In this document: one piece after another, positions 9,544-18,066 of the stretch
Numbering within the stretch: position 1 is the stretch's first letter
Layout: each line of letters begins with the position of its first letter
Source of the DNA: Actinomycetota bacterium
Lineage (GTDB): Bacteria > Actinomycetota > Humimicrobiia > Humimicrobiales > Humimicrobiaceae
Direction of reading: 5' to 3'
Length of the DNA: 64,000 bases
Assembly (NCBI GenBank): GCA_028698215.1
Contig: JAQVDY010000009.1
Coordinates: 1-64,000 of the forward strand
The notes under the pieces: generated by a model
What the model saw: the letters and a program-made list of their open reading frames with translations, nothing else
What the model was told of the DNA's origin: nothing
The model's database searches: none
Made by a program: the position numbers and the translations under genes

Positions 9544-10833
9544 TTGGATTTTGGGTTTGCGGTCCGATACCTTGACCAATGTCTGGTGTTTGGCATAAAA
9601 CCCAGCTTGGTAAGGATTGAGAAAATTCTGAAGCTTATGGGTAATCCCCATAATGATACTGATTTTATCCATATCGTGGGCACCAACGGCAAGACTTCTA
9701 CTACCAGGATGGCTGCAGCCATATTGCAGGGGCAGGGCAAAAGATGCGGGTATCATATTTCCCCCCACATACACAGTTATACTGAAAGATTCGGTTATCA
9801 GGGCCGGGAGGTTACCAAAGAAGAGTTTGCCGGGCTGTTTAACCTGGTTTATCCTTATGTGCAGGAAGTAAATAACCTGGATATGGATGGCCCTATGACC
9901 CAGTTTGAGATAATTACCGCTATGGGTTTTTTGATGGCCAGGCAGATGGAGCTGGAAGTTATGGTGCTGGAAGCGGGGATGGGCGGCCGCTGGGATGCTA
10001 CTAACTCAGTGGGGTCAGTGGTGGTGGGCTTAACCGGGGTAAGCCTGGAGCATACCCAGATATTGGGCCGTACTGTAGAAGAAATAGCTACTGAAAAGGT
10101 ACAAGTAATCAAAAAGGGAGCCAGGGTAGCCACCATCTCAGAAGGAGCTGAAGTACGGAGGGTATTGGAAGAAAGGACAGTTTCCCAGAAAGCCCAGCTG
10201 TATGCCATTGGGGATGATTTTTGCTTTGAAGCTTGCCAGGATAAGCAATTTGGAGGCTGGCTGGTTAATATGAAGGGAATAAAAGGGGCCTATGACCAGG
10301 TAAGGCTGCCCTTAAGGGGAGAATACCAGGTAAAAAACATGGCTTTGGCAGTAGCGGTTTCAGAGCTTTACCTGGGTGGTAGGCTGGATGCAGCCAAACT
10401 GAAACATTCACTGGCCGCCATAAAGGTTAAGGGGCGTTTTGAGATAATCAGGAAAAACCCTACGGTAATAGCAGATGCTTCCCATAACCCTGAGGGCATT
10501 GGATGGTTTTGCCGGAATTTGACTGAGTATTATCCCCGGAATAAAAAAATTATTATTTTTGCGGTATTAAAAGATAAGGATTACGGTAAAATGGCAGAAC
10601 AAATTATAGGGGTGGCGGATACCTTAATCCTTACCAGCAGCCAAAATGAAAGAAGCCTGGATATCGATTTACTGGAGCACACCGTATTATCGCTGATAAA
10701 ATCCAAAAACAGGCCGCTGGAGGTATACAAGATAGACAATATAGCAAATTCCCTAAATTTTGCTTTAAAAATTTCTTGCTTAGGTGCTATTATATGCATT
10801 ACGGGCTCAATTACTAATTTGGAGCATATATAA
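9544..10833 (+). CDS. folC: Folylpolyglutamate / dihydrofolate synthase
   Basis: 429 residues, Mur-ligase superfamily. The ATP loop is VGTNGKTSTTR (about residues 45-55), then a Ser/Thr-rich region, and HNPEG near residue 320 of the C-terminal ligase domain. It adds glutamates to folates, and possibly glutamate to dihydropteroate, in the cytosol. TTG start six bases after the valS stop, so co-transcribed with it; the valS-folC pairing is common in Gram-positives. Mono- versus bifunctional activity cannot be told from the sequence. Confidence 0.93.
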   Translation: MDFGFAVRYLDQCLVFGIKPSLVRIEKILKLMGNPHNDTDFIHIVGTNGKTSTTRMAAAILQGQGKRCGYHISPHIHSYTERFGYQGREVTKEEFAGLFNLVYPYVQEVNNLDMDGPMTQFEIITAMGFLMARQMELEVMVLEAGMGGRWDATNSVGSVVVGLTGVSLEHTQILGRTVEEIATEKVQVIKKGARVATISEGAEVRRVLEERTVSQKAQLYAIGDDFCFEACQDKQFGGWLVNMKGIKGAYDQVRLPLRGEYQVKNMALAVAVSELYLGGRLDAAKLKHSLAAIKVKGRFEIIRKNPTVIADASHNPEGIGWFCRNLTEYYPRNKKIIIFAVLKDKDYGKMAEQIIGVADTLILTSSQNERSLDIDLLEHTVLSLIKSKNRPLEVYKIDNIANSLNFALKISCLGAIICITGSITNLEHI

Positions 10834-10867
10834 TAATGAATTTAAAATTCTTTTTCTGGGAGGATTT

Positions 10868-11317
10868 ATGGACTTGTTTGAATATCTCAACAATATAATT
10901 GCTTTTTTCAAGCTTCCCATTTGGGGTTACCTTATACGGGGAATCCTATTTATTGTAATCATAGTATGGCTGGCTTTTGTGTATTGGACCTACAGGGATG
11001 CCAAGCTCAGAAATACCAGCGCCATATTTTGGGCAGTGATCGTATTCCTGTTCAATTACCTGGGATTGATAATTTATTTAATCCTGAGGCCGCCTGAGTA
11101 TATCGATGATGTATTGGAAAGGGAATTGGAAATAAGGAGAATGGATAAATTGTTGAGTGCCGAGGTGCAGAAATGTCCGGCCTGCGGCAAACAGGTCAAA
11201 GATGATTACCTTATCTGTCCCTATTGCCGAAAGAAGCTTAAGAATTCATGCATAAACTGTGGCAAGCCTCTGGAACTGGACTGGAAGGTATGCCCTTACT
11301 GTAAAATATCACAATAA
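10868..11317 (+). CDS. Membrane protein with C-terminal double zinc ribbon
   Basis: 149 residues from the ATG at 10868, chosen because GGGAGG lies 5-10 bases upstream; an in-frame ATG at 10784 lies inside folC and has no such box. Two hydrophobic helices (about residues 17-40 and 52-72) joined by YWTYRDAKLR resemble the PLD-nuclease N-terminal-type membrane module. The C-terminal ~45 residues carry four Cys pairs (CPACG, CPYC, CINCG, CPYC), giving two tandem zinc ribbons on the cytoplasmic side. Function unknown; probably a membrane-tethered adaptor. Confidence 0.8.
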   Translation: MDLFEYLNNIIAFFKLPIWGYLIRGILFIVIIVWLAFVYWTYRDAKLRNTSAIFWAVIVFLFNYLGLIIYLILRPPEYIDDVLERELEIRRMDKLLSAEVQKCPACGKQVKDDYLICPYCRKKLKNSCINCGKPLELDWKVCPYCKISQ

Positions 11318-11330
11318 TTTGGAGGAATAG

Positions 11331-11780
11331 ATGTCGGATTGCGGTAATTGCAAATTTGGTTGTGGGGCGAACCAAATAAAAGAAGAAAAAACCCTAATCA
11401 TTATTAAACCTGATGCTGTGGAAAAGAAACTGGTAGGGGAGATAATATCCCGTTTTGAAAGGGAGGGTTTTACTATTGAAAGCCTAAAAATGATTGCAGT
11501 GGATAGGGAGCTGGCTTGTACCCATTATTGTGAACATGATGGCAAGCCATATTTTGACAAGTTAATTGATTATATTACCTCTGGCCATTGTGTGGCCATG
11601 GTGCTAAGCAGGATAGATGCCATTGCCAAAGCCAGGCAGCTTATGGGCTGTACTGATTCCAAGAAAGCAGAAAAGGGCACTATAAGGGGAGATTACGGGG
11701 AGGATGTAACTATAAATGTGGTTCATGGTTCTGATTCTTCGCAAAGCGCGGAAAGAGAGATACATTTATTTTTCCATTGA
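11331..11780 (+). CDS. ndk: Nucleoside diphosphate kinase with an N-terminal Cys-rich extension
   Basis: 149 residues. The core has the phosphohistidine His132 in INVVHGSDS, the KPDAV motif near residue 27 and GTIRGDYG near residue 116. It equilibrates NTP pools using ATP. The usual family N-terminus (TLIIIKPDAV) begins only at residue 21. The preceding 20 residues contain Cys4, Cys7 and Cys11 (DCGNCKFGCG), which I do not know from standard NDPKs. A GGAGG box precedes the ATG that includes this extension, so it is likely translated. Confidence 0.93.
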   Translation: MSDCGNCKFGCGANQIKEEKTLIIIKPDAVEKKLVGEIISRFEREGFTIESLKMIAVDRELACTHYCEHDGKPYFDKLIDYITSGHCVAMVLSRIDAIAKARQLMGCTDSKKAEKGTIRGDYGEDVTINVVHGSDSSQSAEREIHLFFH

Positions 11781-11815
11781 TTTTTAAAATTTAAAATATA
11801 CGGGGATACAGGTTT

Positions 11816-12067
11816 ATGAGAAAAAGAAGCGGAAAGATAGTTTTTTTAATTGTACTTGCAGGCGGGGTAATAGGGGCTATACTGGGTCATGTATTGGCAG
11901 ACACCATCCCTATTTTGGATAAAGGGTTAAAGGTGGGTACTGATGCCCTCAGCCTAAATTTATACCTTATTGACGTTAGTTTCAGCATACATGTTAATAT
12001 AACTTTAGGAGCTATAATAGGTATTTTACTGGCCTTTTTACTGGCAGATGTGGGAAGAAGAAAATAA
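11816..12067 (+). CDS. DUF4321-type small membrane protein
   Basis: 83 residues with two hydrophobic helices (about residues 8-28 and 56-78) and a basic start and end (MRKRSGK, DVGRRK). The layout and glycine-rich first helix (GGVIGAILGH) match the DUF4321 family, small membrane proteins often found beside maf in Clostridia. Its 3' end overlaps maf by 20 bases, so the two are translationally coupled. Function unknown. Confidence 0.7.
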   Translation: MRKRSGKIVFLIVLAGGVIGAILGHVLADTIPILDKGLKVGTDALSLNLYLIDVSFSIHVNITLGAIIGILLAFLLADVGRRK

Positions 12068-12650
12068 CAAATTAATACTTGCTTCTGCGTCCCCCCGAAG
12101 AAAAGCAATTCTGGAGCTAATGGGATTAAAGTTTGCTATAATAAAACCTAAAGGTTTACAGGAGAATAGCAAAGGCAATCCCTACCAGGCAGTTGAGGCC
12201 AATAGTGAGGCTAAGGCTGTCTGGGCGGCAGAGCATATAAAGTCTGGGACTGGCTTGTTTTGCGGCTTTGACACTATTGTTTATTTTAATAATAAGGTCT
12301 GGGGGAAGCCTTCCAGCCGCAGGGAGGCATTTGAGTTATTAACACAGATGAGCGGACGCAGGCACGAAGTAGTGACTGGAGTTTGTATCCTGGATAAAGC
12401 CAGCGGACACCGGCTGACCGGACATGAAATAACTGCAGTGGAGTTCAGGGAGCTGGAAGAACCAGAGATAGGCAGCTATCTAAAATCAGGGCAGGTATTA
12501 GATAAGGCAGGGGCATACAATATTGGAGGCCGGGGAGCCCTGCTGGTAAAAAGGATAGAGGGATGTTTCTATAATGTGATGGGGCTTCCGGTAGCCAGGT
12601 TTATAGAAATGTTAAAAGATATGAATTATAAAATTTTAGGTGAAAGATAG
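12048..12650 (+). CDS. maf: Maf-like nucleotide pyrophosphatase
   Basis: 200 residues. The N-terminal signature LASASPRRKAILE and the later GFDTIVYFNN and GKPSSRREAFELL motifs place it in the Maf/HAM1-fold house-cleaning NTP pyrophosphatases, which hydrolyse non-canonical or modified dTTP/UTP to monophosphates. Members are associated with septum control and often precede mreB, as here (10-base gap). The ATG lies inside the preceding membrane protein gene. Confidence 0.92.
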   Translation: MWEEENNKLILASASPRRKAILELMGLKFAIIKPKGLQENSKGNPYQAVEANSEAKAVWAAEHIKSGTGLFCGFDTIVYFNNKVWGKPSSRREAFELLTQMSGRRHEVVTGVCILDKASGHRLTGHEITAVEFRELEEPEIGSYLKSGQVLDKAGAYNIGGRGALLVKRIEGCFYNVMGLPVARFIEMLKDMNYKILGER

Positions 12651-12659
12651 GAGTTTTTA

Positions 12660-13691
12660 ATGTTTGAATTCTTTCTAAATGTTATAGGTAAGGATATGGG
12701 AATTGATTTGGGTACGGCCAATACCCTGGTATATGTAAAAGGGAAGGGAGTAGTATTGGATGAGCCCTCCATAGTGGCTATAGACAAGAATAATTCCCGT
12801 ATACTGGCAGTAGGCAAAGAAGCAAAAAGAATGGTAGGAAGAACCCCCAGCCATATAGTAGCTATAAGGCCTTTAAAAGATGGAGTAATTGCTGATTTTG
12901 AGACTACTGAAAAAATGCTTAGGTATTTTATACAGAGAGTACATAAAAATATCGGTATTGCCAGGCCCAGAATTGTAATATGCGTTCCTTCAGGTATTAC
13001 CCCGGTTGAAAAAAAGGCGGTAGTGGAAGCTACCGAGCAGGCAGGGGCCAGGGCAGCTTATATCATAGAGGAGCCCTTGGCAGCGGCCATAGGGGCAGGC
13101 CTGCCTATTGATGAGCCTACTGGAAGCATGGTAGTGGATATTGGAGGAGGAACTTCTGAGGTAGCGGTAATATCTTTGGGCGGCATAGTAGTAAGCCAGT
13201 CCCTGAGGATCGGAGGAGATGAACTGGATGAAGATATTACTTATTACCTTAAAAAAGAACATAACCTGCTGTTGGGAGAAAGGTCAGCAGAGAGGCTAAA
13301 GATTGAAATAGGCTCTGCTTTTCCTTTGGAAAATGAAGAAAAGATGGAAGTAAACGGCAGGGATTTGGTAACCGGTTTACCCAAGACCATCATAATTACC
13401 AGCCAGCAGGTTAGGAAAGCTTTGGAAAAAGCAGTTAACGATATTATAAATGCGGTTATAGAAGTATTGGACAGCACTCCCCCAGAGCTTTCTTCCGATA
13501 TCATGAAAAGAGGCATCGTTCTTACCGGCGGAGGCTCTATGCTCAAGGGTTTGACCGAAAGGATCAGCAGGGAGACCCATTGCCCTGTATACCAGGCTGA
13601 AAATCCCCTGGCTTCAGTAGCTATTGGTGCCGGTAAATGTGTTGAGGATTTTTCCAGGCTAAAGCAGTACCTTAAGTATTCAAAACAATAA
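12660..13691 (+). CDS. mreB: Rod-shape-determining actin homologue MreB
   Basis: 343 residues, full length. Actin-fold nucleotide motifs are visible: phosphate-1 DLGTANTLVYVKG (about residues 16-28), phosphate-2 DIGGGTSEVAVI (about 160-171) and the adenosine motif LTGGGSMLKGL (about 287-297). It polymerises under the membrane and guides the elongasome. First gene of the mreB-mreC-mreD-mrdA-rodA cell-elongation set, so the cell is probably rod-shaped. Confidence 0.97.
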   Translation: MFEFFLNVIGKDMGIDLGTANTLVYVKGKGVVLDEPSIVAIDKNNSRILAVGKEAKRMVGRTPSHIVAIRPLKDGVIADFETTEKMLRYFIQRVHKNIGIARPRIVICVPSGITPVEKKAVVEATEQAGARAAYIIEEPLAAAIGAGLPIDEPTGSMVVDIGGGTSEVAVISLGGIVVSQSLRIGGDELDEDITYYLKKEHNLLLGERSAERLKIEIGSAFPLENEEKMEVNGRDLVTGLPKTIIITSQQVRKALEKAVNDIINAVIEVLDSTPPELSSDIMKRGIVLTGGGSMLKGLTERISRETHCPVYQAENPLASVAIGAGKCVEDFSRLKQYLKYSKQ

Positions 13692-13708
13692 ACTTGGTGC
13701 CATGATTA

Positions 13709-14527
13709 ATGGGTTTTTTTAATAAAAGATTTAGAAATATTATTGTCCTGGGTATAATAATAGTTCTGTGCGTGATAGTGGCTACTGCTTCTTTTAAGGA
13801 TTATGCCTTTATTAATTCCGCCAAAATTAAAGTTACTGATTTTTTTAGCCCCATTCAGGAAAAAACATTTAATTTCTTTTTACCGGTAGCCCAATTCCTG
13901 GGAGGAGTCAGGGATTATATTAATTTAAGGGATAAATACCTGGCCCTGCAGGCCGAAAACCAGCAGCTTAGAAATGGCTATACCCAAAATATTAACTTAA
14001 GGATAGAAAATAATGCCTTGCGCTCTATTTTGGGTATAGAGGCGAGAGAGGACCTGGATCTGCAGGCAGGCAGGGTAATTGGTTATTACCAGAGTAAATG
14101 GCAGTCAGAGGTATTGCTGAATATTGGTAGGCAGCAGGGCGTACAAGAAGGCATGGCGGTTATTAATGACGGAGGCCTTATTGGCAGAGTGGTGCTTGCG
14201 GGGGACAGAAGCTGCCGGGTTAGGCTCATCAATGATCCCAACAGCAGCATAGGGGCCCGCATACTCACTTCCAGGAGCCTGGGGGTGGTGGAGGGCAGCG
14301 CTGATAAAACCATGGAGCTTAACTATATCCCCAAAGAGGAGTTTGTCTATAGTGGAGATATAGTAATAACTGCTGGAGCCAGCCCAGATTTTCCTGCGGA
14401 GCTCCTTATTGGAAGAATAAGCCAGGTTACCACCCAGCAAAACGATGCTTACCTGCATATAACCATAGAGCCTTATGCCAATTTAAAAAGCCTGGAATAT
14501 GTAATGGTAATTAAAGGTGGGAAATAA
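13709..14527 (+). CDS. mreC: Rod-shape-determining protein MreC
   Basis: 272 residues. One N-terminal membrane helix (about residues 11-28), then a coiled coil around LRDKYLALQAENQQLR, then the extracytoplasmic double beta-barrel with the family motifs VIGY and GMAVINDGGLIGRV. It links MreB filaments to PBP2 and RodA. The ATG is 17 bases after mreB; no strong ribosome-binding site is seen. Confidence 0.94.
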   Translation: MGFFNKRFRNIIVLGIIIVLCVIVATASFKDYAFINSAKIKVTDFFSPIQEKTFNFFLPVAQFLGGVRDYINLRDKYLALQAENQQLRNGYTQNINLRIENNALRSILGIEAREDLDLQAGRVIGYYQSKWQSEVLLNIGRQQGVQEGMAVINDGGLIGRVVLAGDRSCRVRLINDPNSSIGARILTSRSLGVVEGSADKTMELNYIPKEEFVYSGDIVITAGASPDFPAELLIGRISQVTTQQNDAYLHITIEPYANLKSLEYVMVIKGGK

Positions 14528-14529
14528 GC

Positions 14530-15048
14530 ATGAAAGCAGCAACCAAGATCCTTCACCTGGTTATGGTGGCCATGGCCTTGCTGGTTCAGCTGGCTTTTGC
14601 AGAATACCTTAAGCTGTATTCTATAAATATGGATCTGGTAATGATTTGCATTATCAGTGTAGCTATTGTGGATGGATATTATTATGGCATAATATATGGC
14701 TTTATATTGGGGCTATTGCTAGATTTTATGACAGGAAATATTATAGGAATATATGCTTTAATATATGCCCTTAACGCTTTTATAGCAGCCAGGCTGGTGG
14801 AAATGGGTATTAAGAGAAGATTCCCGGTGCTGATATTGATAGTCTTTTTTATAACTGAGATAAACCTGATAATGGAAGCCTTGATCCATTATCTGTTCAA
14901 TTATGGATTGGACCTGGCTCAATTGGGAAAGGAAATGCTTATAAAGCCATTATACAGCATAGTGCTGTTGTTATTGATTTTTCCCTTGTTTAATTTGGGA
15001 CAAAATAAGAGGTGGATTTTTGGATTCAAGAGTAAAGAAGAGGCTTAA
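14530..15048 (+). CDS. mreD: Rod-shape-determining protein MreD
   Basis: 172 residues, almost entirely hydrophobic, with about five membrane helices, typical of MreD. It starts two bases after mreC stops and overlaps the PBP2 gene by 29 bases. It works with MreC in the elongasome. Sequence conservation in this family is low, so the call rests on size, topology and position. Confidence 0.9.
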   Translation: MKAATKILHLVMVAMALLVQLAFAEYLKLYSINMDLVMICIISVAIVDGYYYGIIYGFILGLLLDFMTGNIIGIYALIYALNAFIAARLVEMGIKRRFPVLILIVFFITEINLIMEALIHYLFNYGLDLAQLGKEMLIKPLYSIVLLLLIFPLFNLGQNKRWIFGFKSKEEA

Positions 15049-16876
15049 GGTTGCAGTATACCTAGCGGCAGCGGTTACCGTAGTGCTGGTGTTAAGATTA
15101 TATTACCTGCAGGTTATGAGCGGGGAAGTTCTGGCCCAGGAAGCCCAGCAGAATATAGTAAGATCACAGACTGTGGCTGCTCCCCGGGGCAATATTTATG
15201 ACCGTAACGGGGAACTGCTGGTAAAAAGCGTGCCGGTGCAGGCTGTGGCAGTAGAACCCAGGGCTGCCCTAAACAGTGAATTCACCTTGGAGTTTTTAAG
15301 TACTAACTTGGGAATTGATTACCAGGATTTGGAGGATAAACTAAAAGGAACCAATATCTCTTACCTGGAAAGAGTTTTATTGGCCCAGGATATCGATAAG
15401 GAAACCCTGATTGTGTTTAAGGAAAACCTGGAGGATCTGTCCGGGGTAGAAATTATAGATATATTTGAAAGGGAATACAGTTATGGATACCTGGCTTCCC
15501 ATATACTGGGCTATACCGGAGAAATCGATGAAGAAAAATTAACTTCAGACCAGTATGAAAGCAGCTATGAAGGGGGCGACCAGATAGGTATTAGCGGTAT
15601 CGAACAATATTATGAGCAAATCCTTAAAGGGCTCAAGGGAAAAGTTACCTATGAGGTTGACCCTTTGGGAAGGCCGGTCAGTACTATAGAAAAAGTTGAT
15701 TATATTCCCGGAAACGATATTTATCTCACCCTGGATATCGAGCTTCAGGGTAAAGTGGAGGAGTTTCTGCATAAGGCCATTGATGAGATAAGGCAGAAAG
15801 AAGTGGAAGCTGGTTCTGAAGAGCTGTTTAAAGTAACCGGAGGGGCAGCGGTGGTGCTGGAAGCGGATACGGGGGAGGTATTGGCAATGGCCAGCTACCC
15901 CACCTATAACCCTGAGGTGTTTATAGGGGGCATATCCAGTAAGGATTGGGCTTTTCTTAATGACCCTGTGAAGGATTACCCCTTAAATAACAGGGCGGTC
16001 ATGACCTATCCTCCGGGTTCGGTATTCAAGATCGTTACTGCTTATGCCGGTTTATCGGAAGAAGTAATAAATGAAAACAGCAGGGTCAGCTGCAGCGGGA
16101 CCTGGTATGGCCTGGGCAGAAGTTTTCCTAAGCTTTGCTGGAGAAGGGGAGGACATGGGAGCCTTAATATTTTAGGGGGTATTAAGAATTCCTGTGACAG
16201 TTATTTTTATGAAGTGGGCTTAAGGCTGTTTTCCAAATTGGATAATCAGGAAGAATTGCTGCAGCAATATTCCAGGTTATTTGGTTTTGGGAAAAAGACA
16301 GGTATAGACCTGCCTTATGAGGATCCGGGAATAGTACCGGACAGGGCTTGGAAAAAAGAGTATTTTAAGAACCAGGTGGAAAAATCAGTATGGTACCCGG
16401 GAGATACGGTTAATATGTCCATAGGCCAGGGTGACCTGCTGGTATCACCTCTGCAGATAGCACAGTCTTATATGATTTTGGCCAACCGGGGCAATTATGA
16501 GCAGGTACACCTGCTAAAGGATATCAGGGATTATACCGGTGAAGCTTTCCTGCCCATAGAAGTAGGGCAGCATAATGAGCTCAACCTCAACCAGGAATAT
16601 GTAGATATTATTGAGCAAGGTTTGGGCCTGGTAGTAAGTGAAGGTACTTCTGCCTCCAGGTTTATAGGTTTTCCCTTAAGCGAAATTCCTATTGCCGGTA
16701 AAACTGGTACTGCCGAATTTGCCGGCAGGCAGGATTTTGCCTGGTTTGCCAGCTATGCCCCTATGGATGACCCTCAATATGTGGTAGTAGCCATGCTGGA
16801 GGAAGCCGGAGGAGGCTCCACCGCGGTTGCTCCCCTGGTAAGAGAAATTTATAGTTATCTATTTAACCTGGATTAA
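15020..16876 (+). CDS. mrdA: Penicillin-binding protein 2, elongation transpeptidase
   Basis: 618 residues. TTG start with GAGGTGG 5-11 bases upstream, inside the end of mreD. N-terminal membrane helix, then the dimerisation/pedestal domain with APRGNIYDRNGELL, then the transpeptidase. Active-site motifs: SxxK at Ser334-Lys337 (PPGSVFK), SCD in NSCDSYFYEVG, and KTG in IAGKTGTAEF. It cross-links lateral-wall peptidoglycan and is a beta-lactam target. Followed four bases later by its glycosyltransferase partner RodA. Confidence 0.95.
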   Translation: MDSRVKKRLKVAVYLAAAVTVVLVLRLYYLQVMSGEVLAQEAQQNIVRSQTVAAPRGNIYDRNGELLVKSVPVQAVAVEPRAALNSEFTLEFLSTNLGIDYQDLEDKLKGTNISYLERVLLAQDIDKETLIVFKENLEDLSGVEIIDIFEREYSYGYLASHILGYTGEIDEEKLTSDQYESSYEGGDQIGISGIEQYYEQILKGLKGKVTYEVDPLGRPVSTIEKVDYIPGNDIYLTLDIELQGKVEEFLHKAIDEIRQKEVEAGSEELFKVTGGAAVVLEADTGEVLAMASYPTYNPEVFIGGISSKDWAFLNDPVKDYPLNNRAVMTYPPGSVFKIVTAYAGLSEEVINENSRVSCSGTWYGLGRSFPKLCWRRGGHGSLNILGGIKNSCDSYFYEVGLRLFSKLDNQEELLQQYSRLFGFGKKTGIDLPYEDPGIVPDRAWKKEYFKNQVEKSVWYPGDTVNMSIGQGDLLVSPLQIAQSYMILANRGNYEQVHLLKDIRDYTGEAFLPIEVGQHNELNLNQEYVDIIEQGLGLVVSEGTSASRFIGFPLSEIPIAGKTGTAEFAGRQDFAWFASYAPMDDPQYVVVAMLEEAGGGSTAVAPLVREIYSYLFNLD

Positions 16877-16879
16877 GCC

Positions 16880-18064
16880 ATGATTGAATTTAGCACAAAA
16901 GAATTGAATAAGATGGATGGCAAGAGGACTTTAAGGTTTGATATTGTCCTGTTTTTAGTAGTGATAGCTTTATCCTGCTTTGGGCTGTTGATTATATATT
17001 CTGCCACCAGGTACAGCCTTCCCAATGGCATAACTGATCCTGCCTACTATTTAAAAAACCAGGGTTACCTGCTGGCTGCCGGTTTTGTGATTTTCTGGAT
17101 TTTACAGCTAATTAACTACCGGAAATACAGGACCTGGTGGTGGGTCATTTTTTTGGTCAATATAGGCATGCTGGTATCTGTTTTAGTTTTTGGCTATGAA
17201 GTGCACGGCTCTAAGAGTTGGATAGATCTTGGATTTTCATCAATCCAGCCTTCAGAGATATCAAAAGTTTTGATGGTAATTACGGTGGCAGCTGTCTTTT
17301 CCAGGAGAAAGACGGAAAAAGATAATCGTATAGGTTTTAAAAAAGTTATATTGTCTCTGGTAGTGGCCATGACCAGTATCGTACTGGTGCTGCTGCAGCA
17401 TGATTTTGGTACTGCTTTAATCTTTTTTCTGGTCTATGCCGGTATGTTGTTTATATCAGGAGCCAACCTGCTGTATCTGGTAGGTCTGTTAGGATTGGGA
17501 GGGGGAGCGGTGTTTGCAGCCATAAACAGGGGCATTATAAAGCAGTACCAGCTGGACCGCATACTGGTGTTTGTAAAACCGGATATCCATACCAGCGGGG
17601 TGGGATACAATCTTTACCAATCCAAACTGGCCATTGGTTCAGGAGAGATTTGGGGCAAGGGGCTCTTTTTGGGCAAGCAAACCAATTTAAGCTATGTCCC
17701 TGAGCACCAGACCGACTTTATATTTTCAGTAATTGGAGAAGAGGTGGGTTTTATAGGGGGCTTTTTAGTAATAGCGGCCCTGGGGCTGGTAATATGGAGA
17801 TGCCTGGTAATAGCCCAGCGTTCTACCGATCATTTTGGCCGCCTTATCGCTTCGGGCATGGCCTTTGTTTTGCTGACCCAGGTATTGATAAATATAGGTA
17901 TGACCATGGGTATTATGCCTATTATTGGCATACCTTTGCCTTTCTTAAGTTATGGAGGCAGCAGCCTGGTCAGCCTGTTTATAGGAATAGCACTGGTTGA
18001 GAATGTTTATATGAACAGGGAGCTTAGAAAATATCATCAGATAGCATATGAAGAATTTGAATAA
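16880..18064 (+). CDS. rodA: SEDS-family peptidoglycan polymerase RodA
   Basis: 394 residues with about ten membrane helices. SEDS signatures include HGSKSWIDLG, IQPSEISKV, EHQTDFIFSVIGEE and the C-terminal PLPFLSYGGSSL. RodA polymerises lipid II glycan strands and pairs with PBP2. Together with the preceding four genes it completes the elongasome core. The product could formally be FtsW or SpoVE, but the neighbourhood favours RodA. Confidence 0.94.
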   Translation: MIEFSTKELNKMDGKRTLRFDIVLFLVVIALSCFGLLIIYSATRYSLPNGITDPAYYLKNQGYLLAAGFVIFWILQLINYRKYRTWWWVIFLVNIGMLVSVLVFGYEVHGSKSWIDLGFSSIQPSEISKVLMVITVAAVFSRRKTEKDNRIGFKKVILSLVVAMTSIVLVLLQHDFGTALIFFLVYAGMLFISGANLLYLVGLLGLGGGAVFAAINRGIIKQYQLDRILVFVKPDIHTSGVGYNLYQSKLAIGSGEIWGKGLFLGKQTNLSYVPEHQTDFIFSVIGEEVGFIGGFLVIAALGLVIWRCLVIAQRSTDHFGRLIASGMAFVLLTQVLINIGMTMGIMPIIGIPLPFLSYGGSSLVSLFIGIALVENVYMNRELRKYHQIAYEEFE

Positions 18065-18066
18065 AA

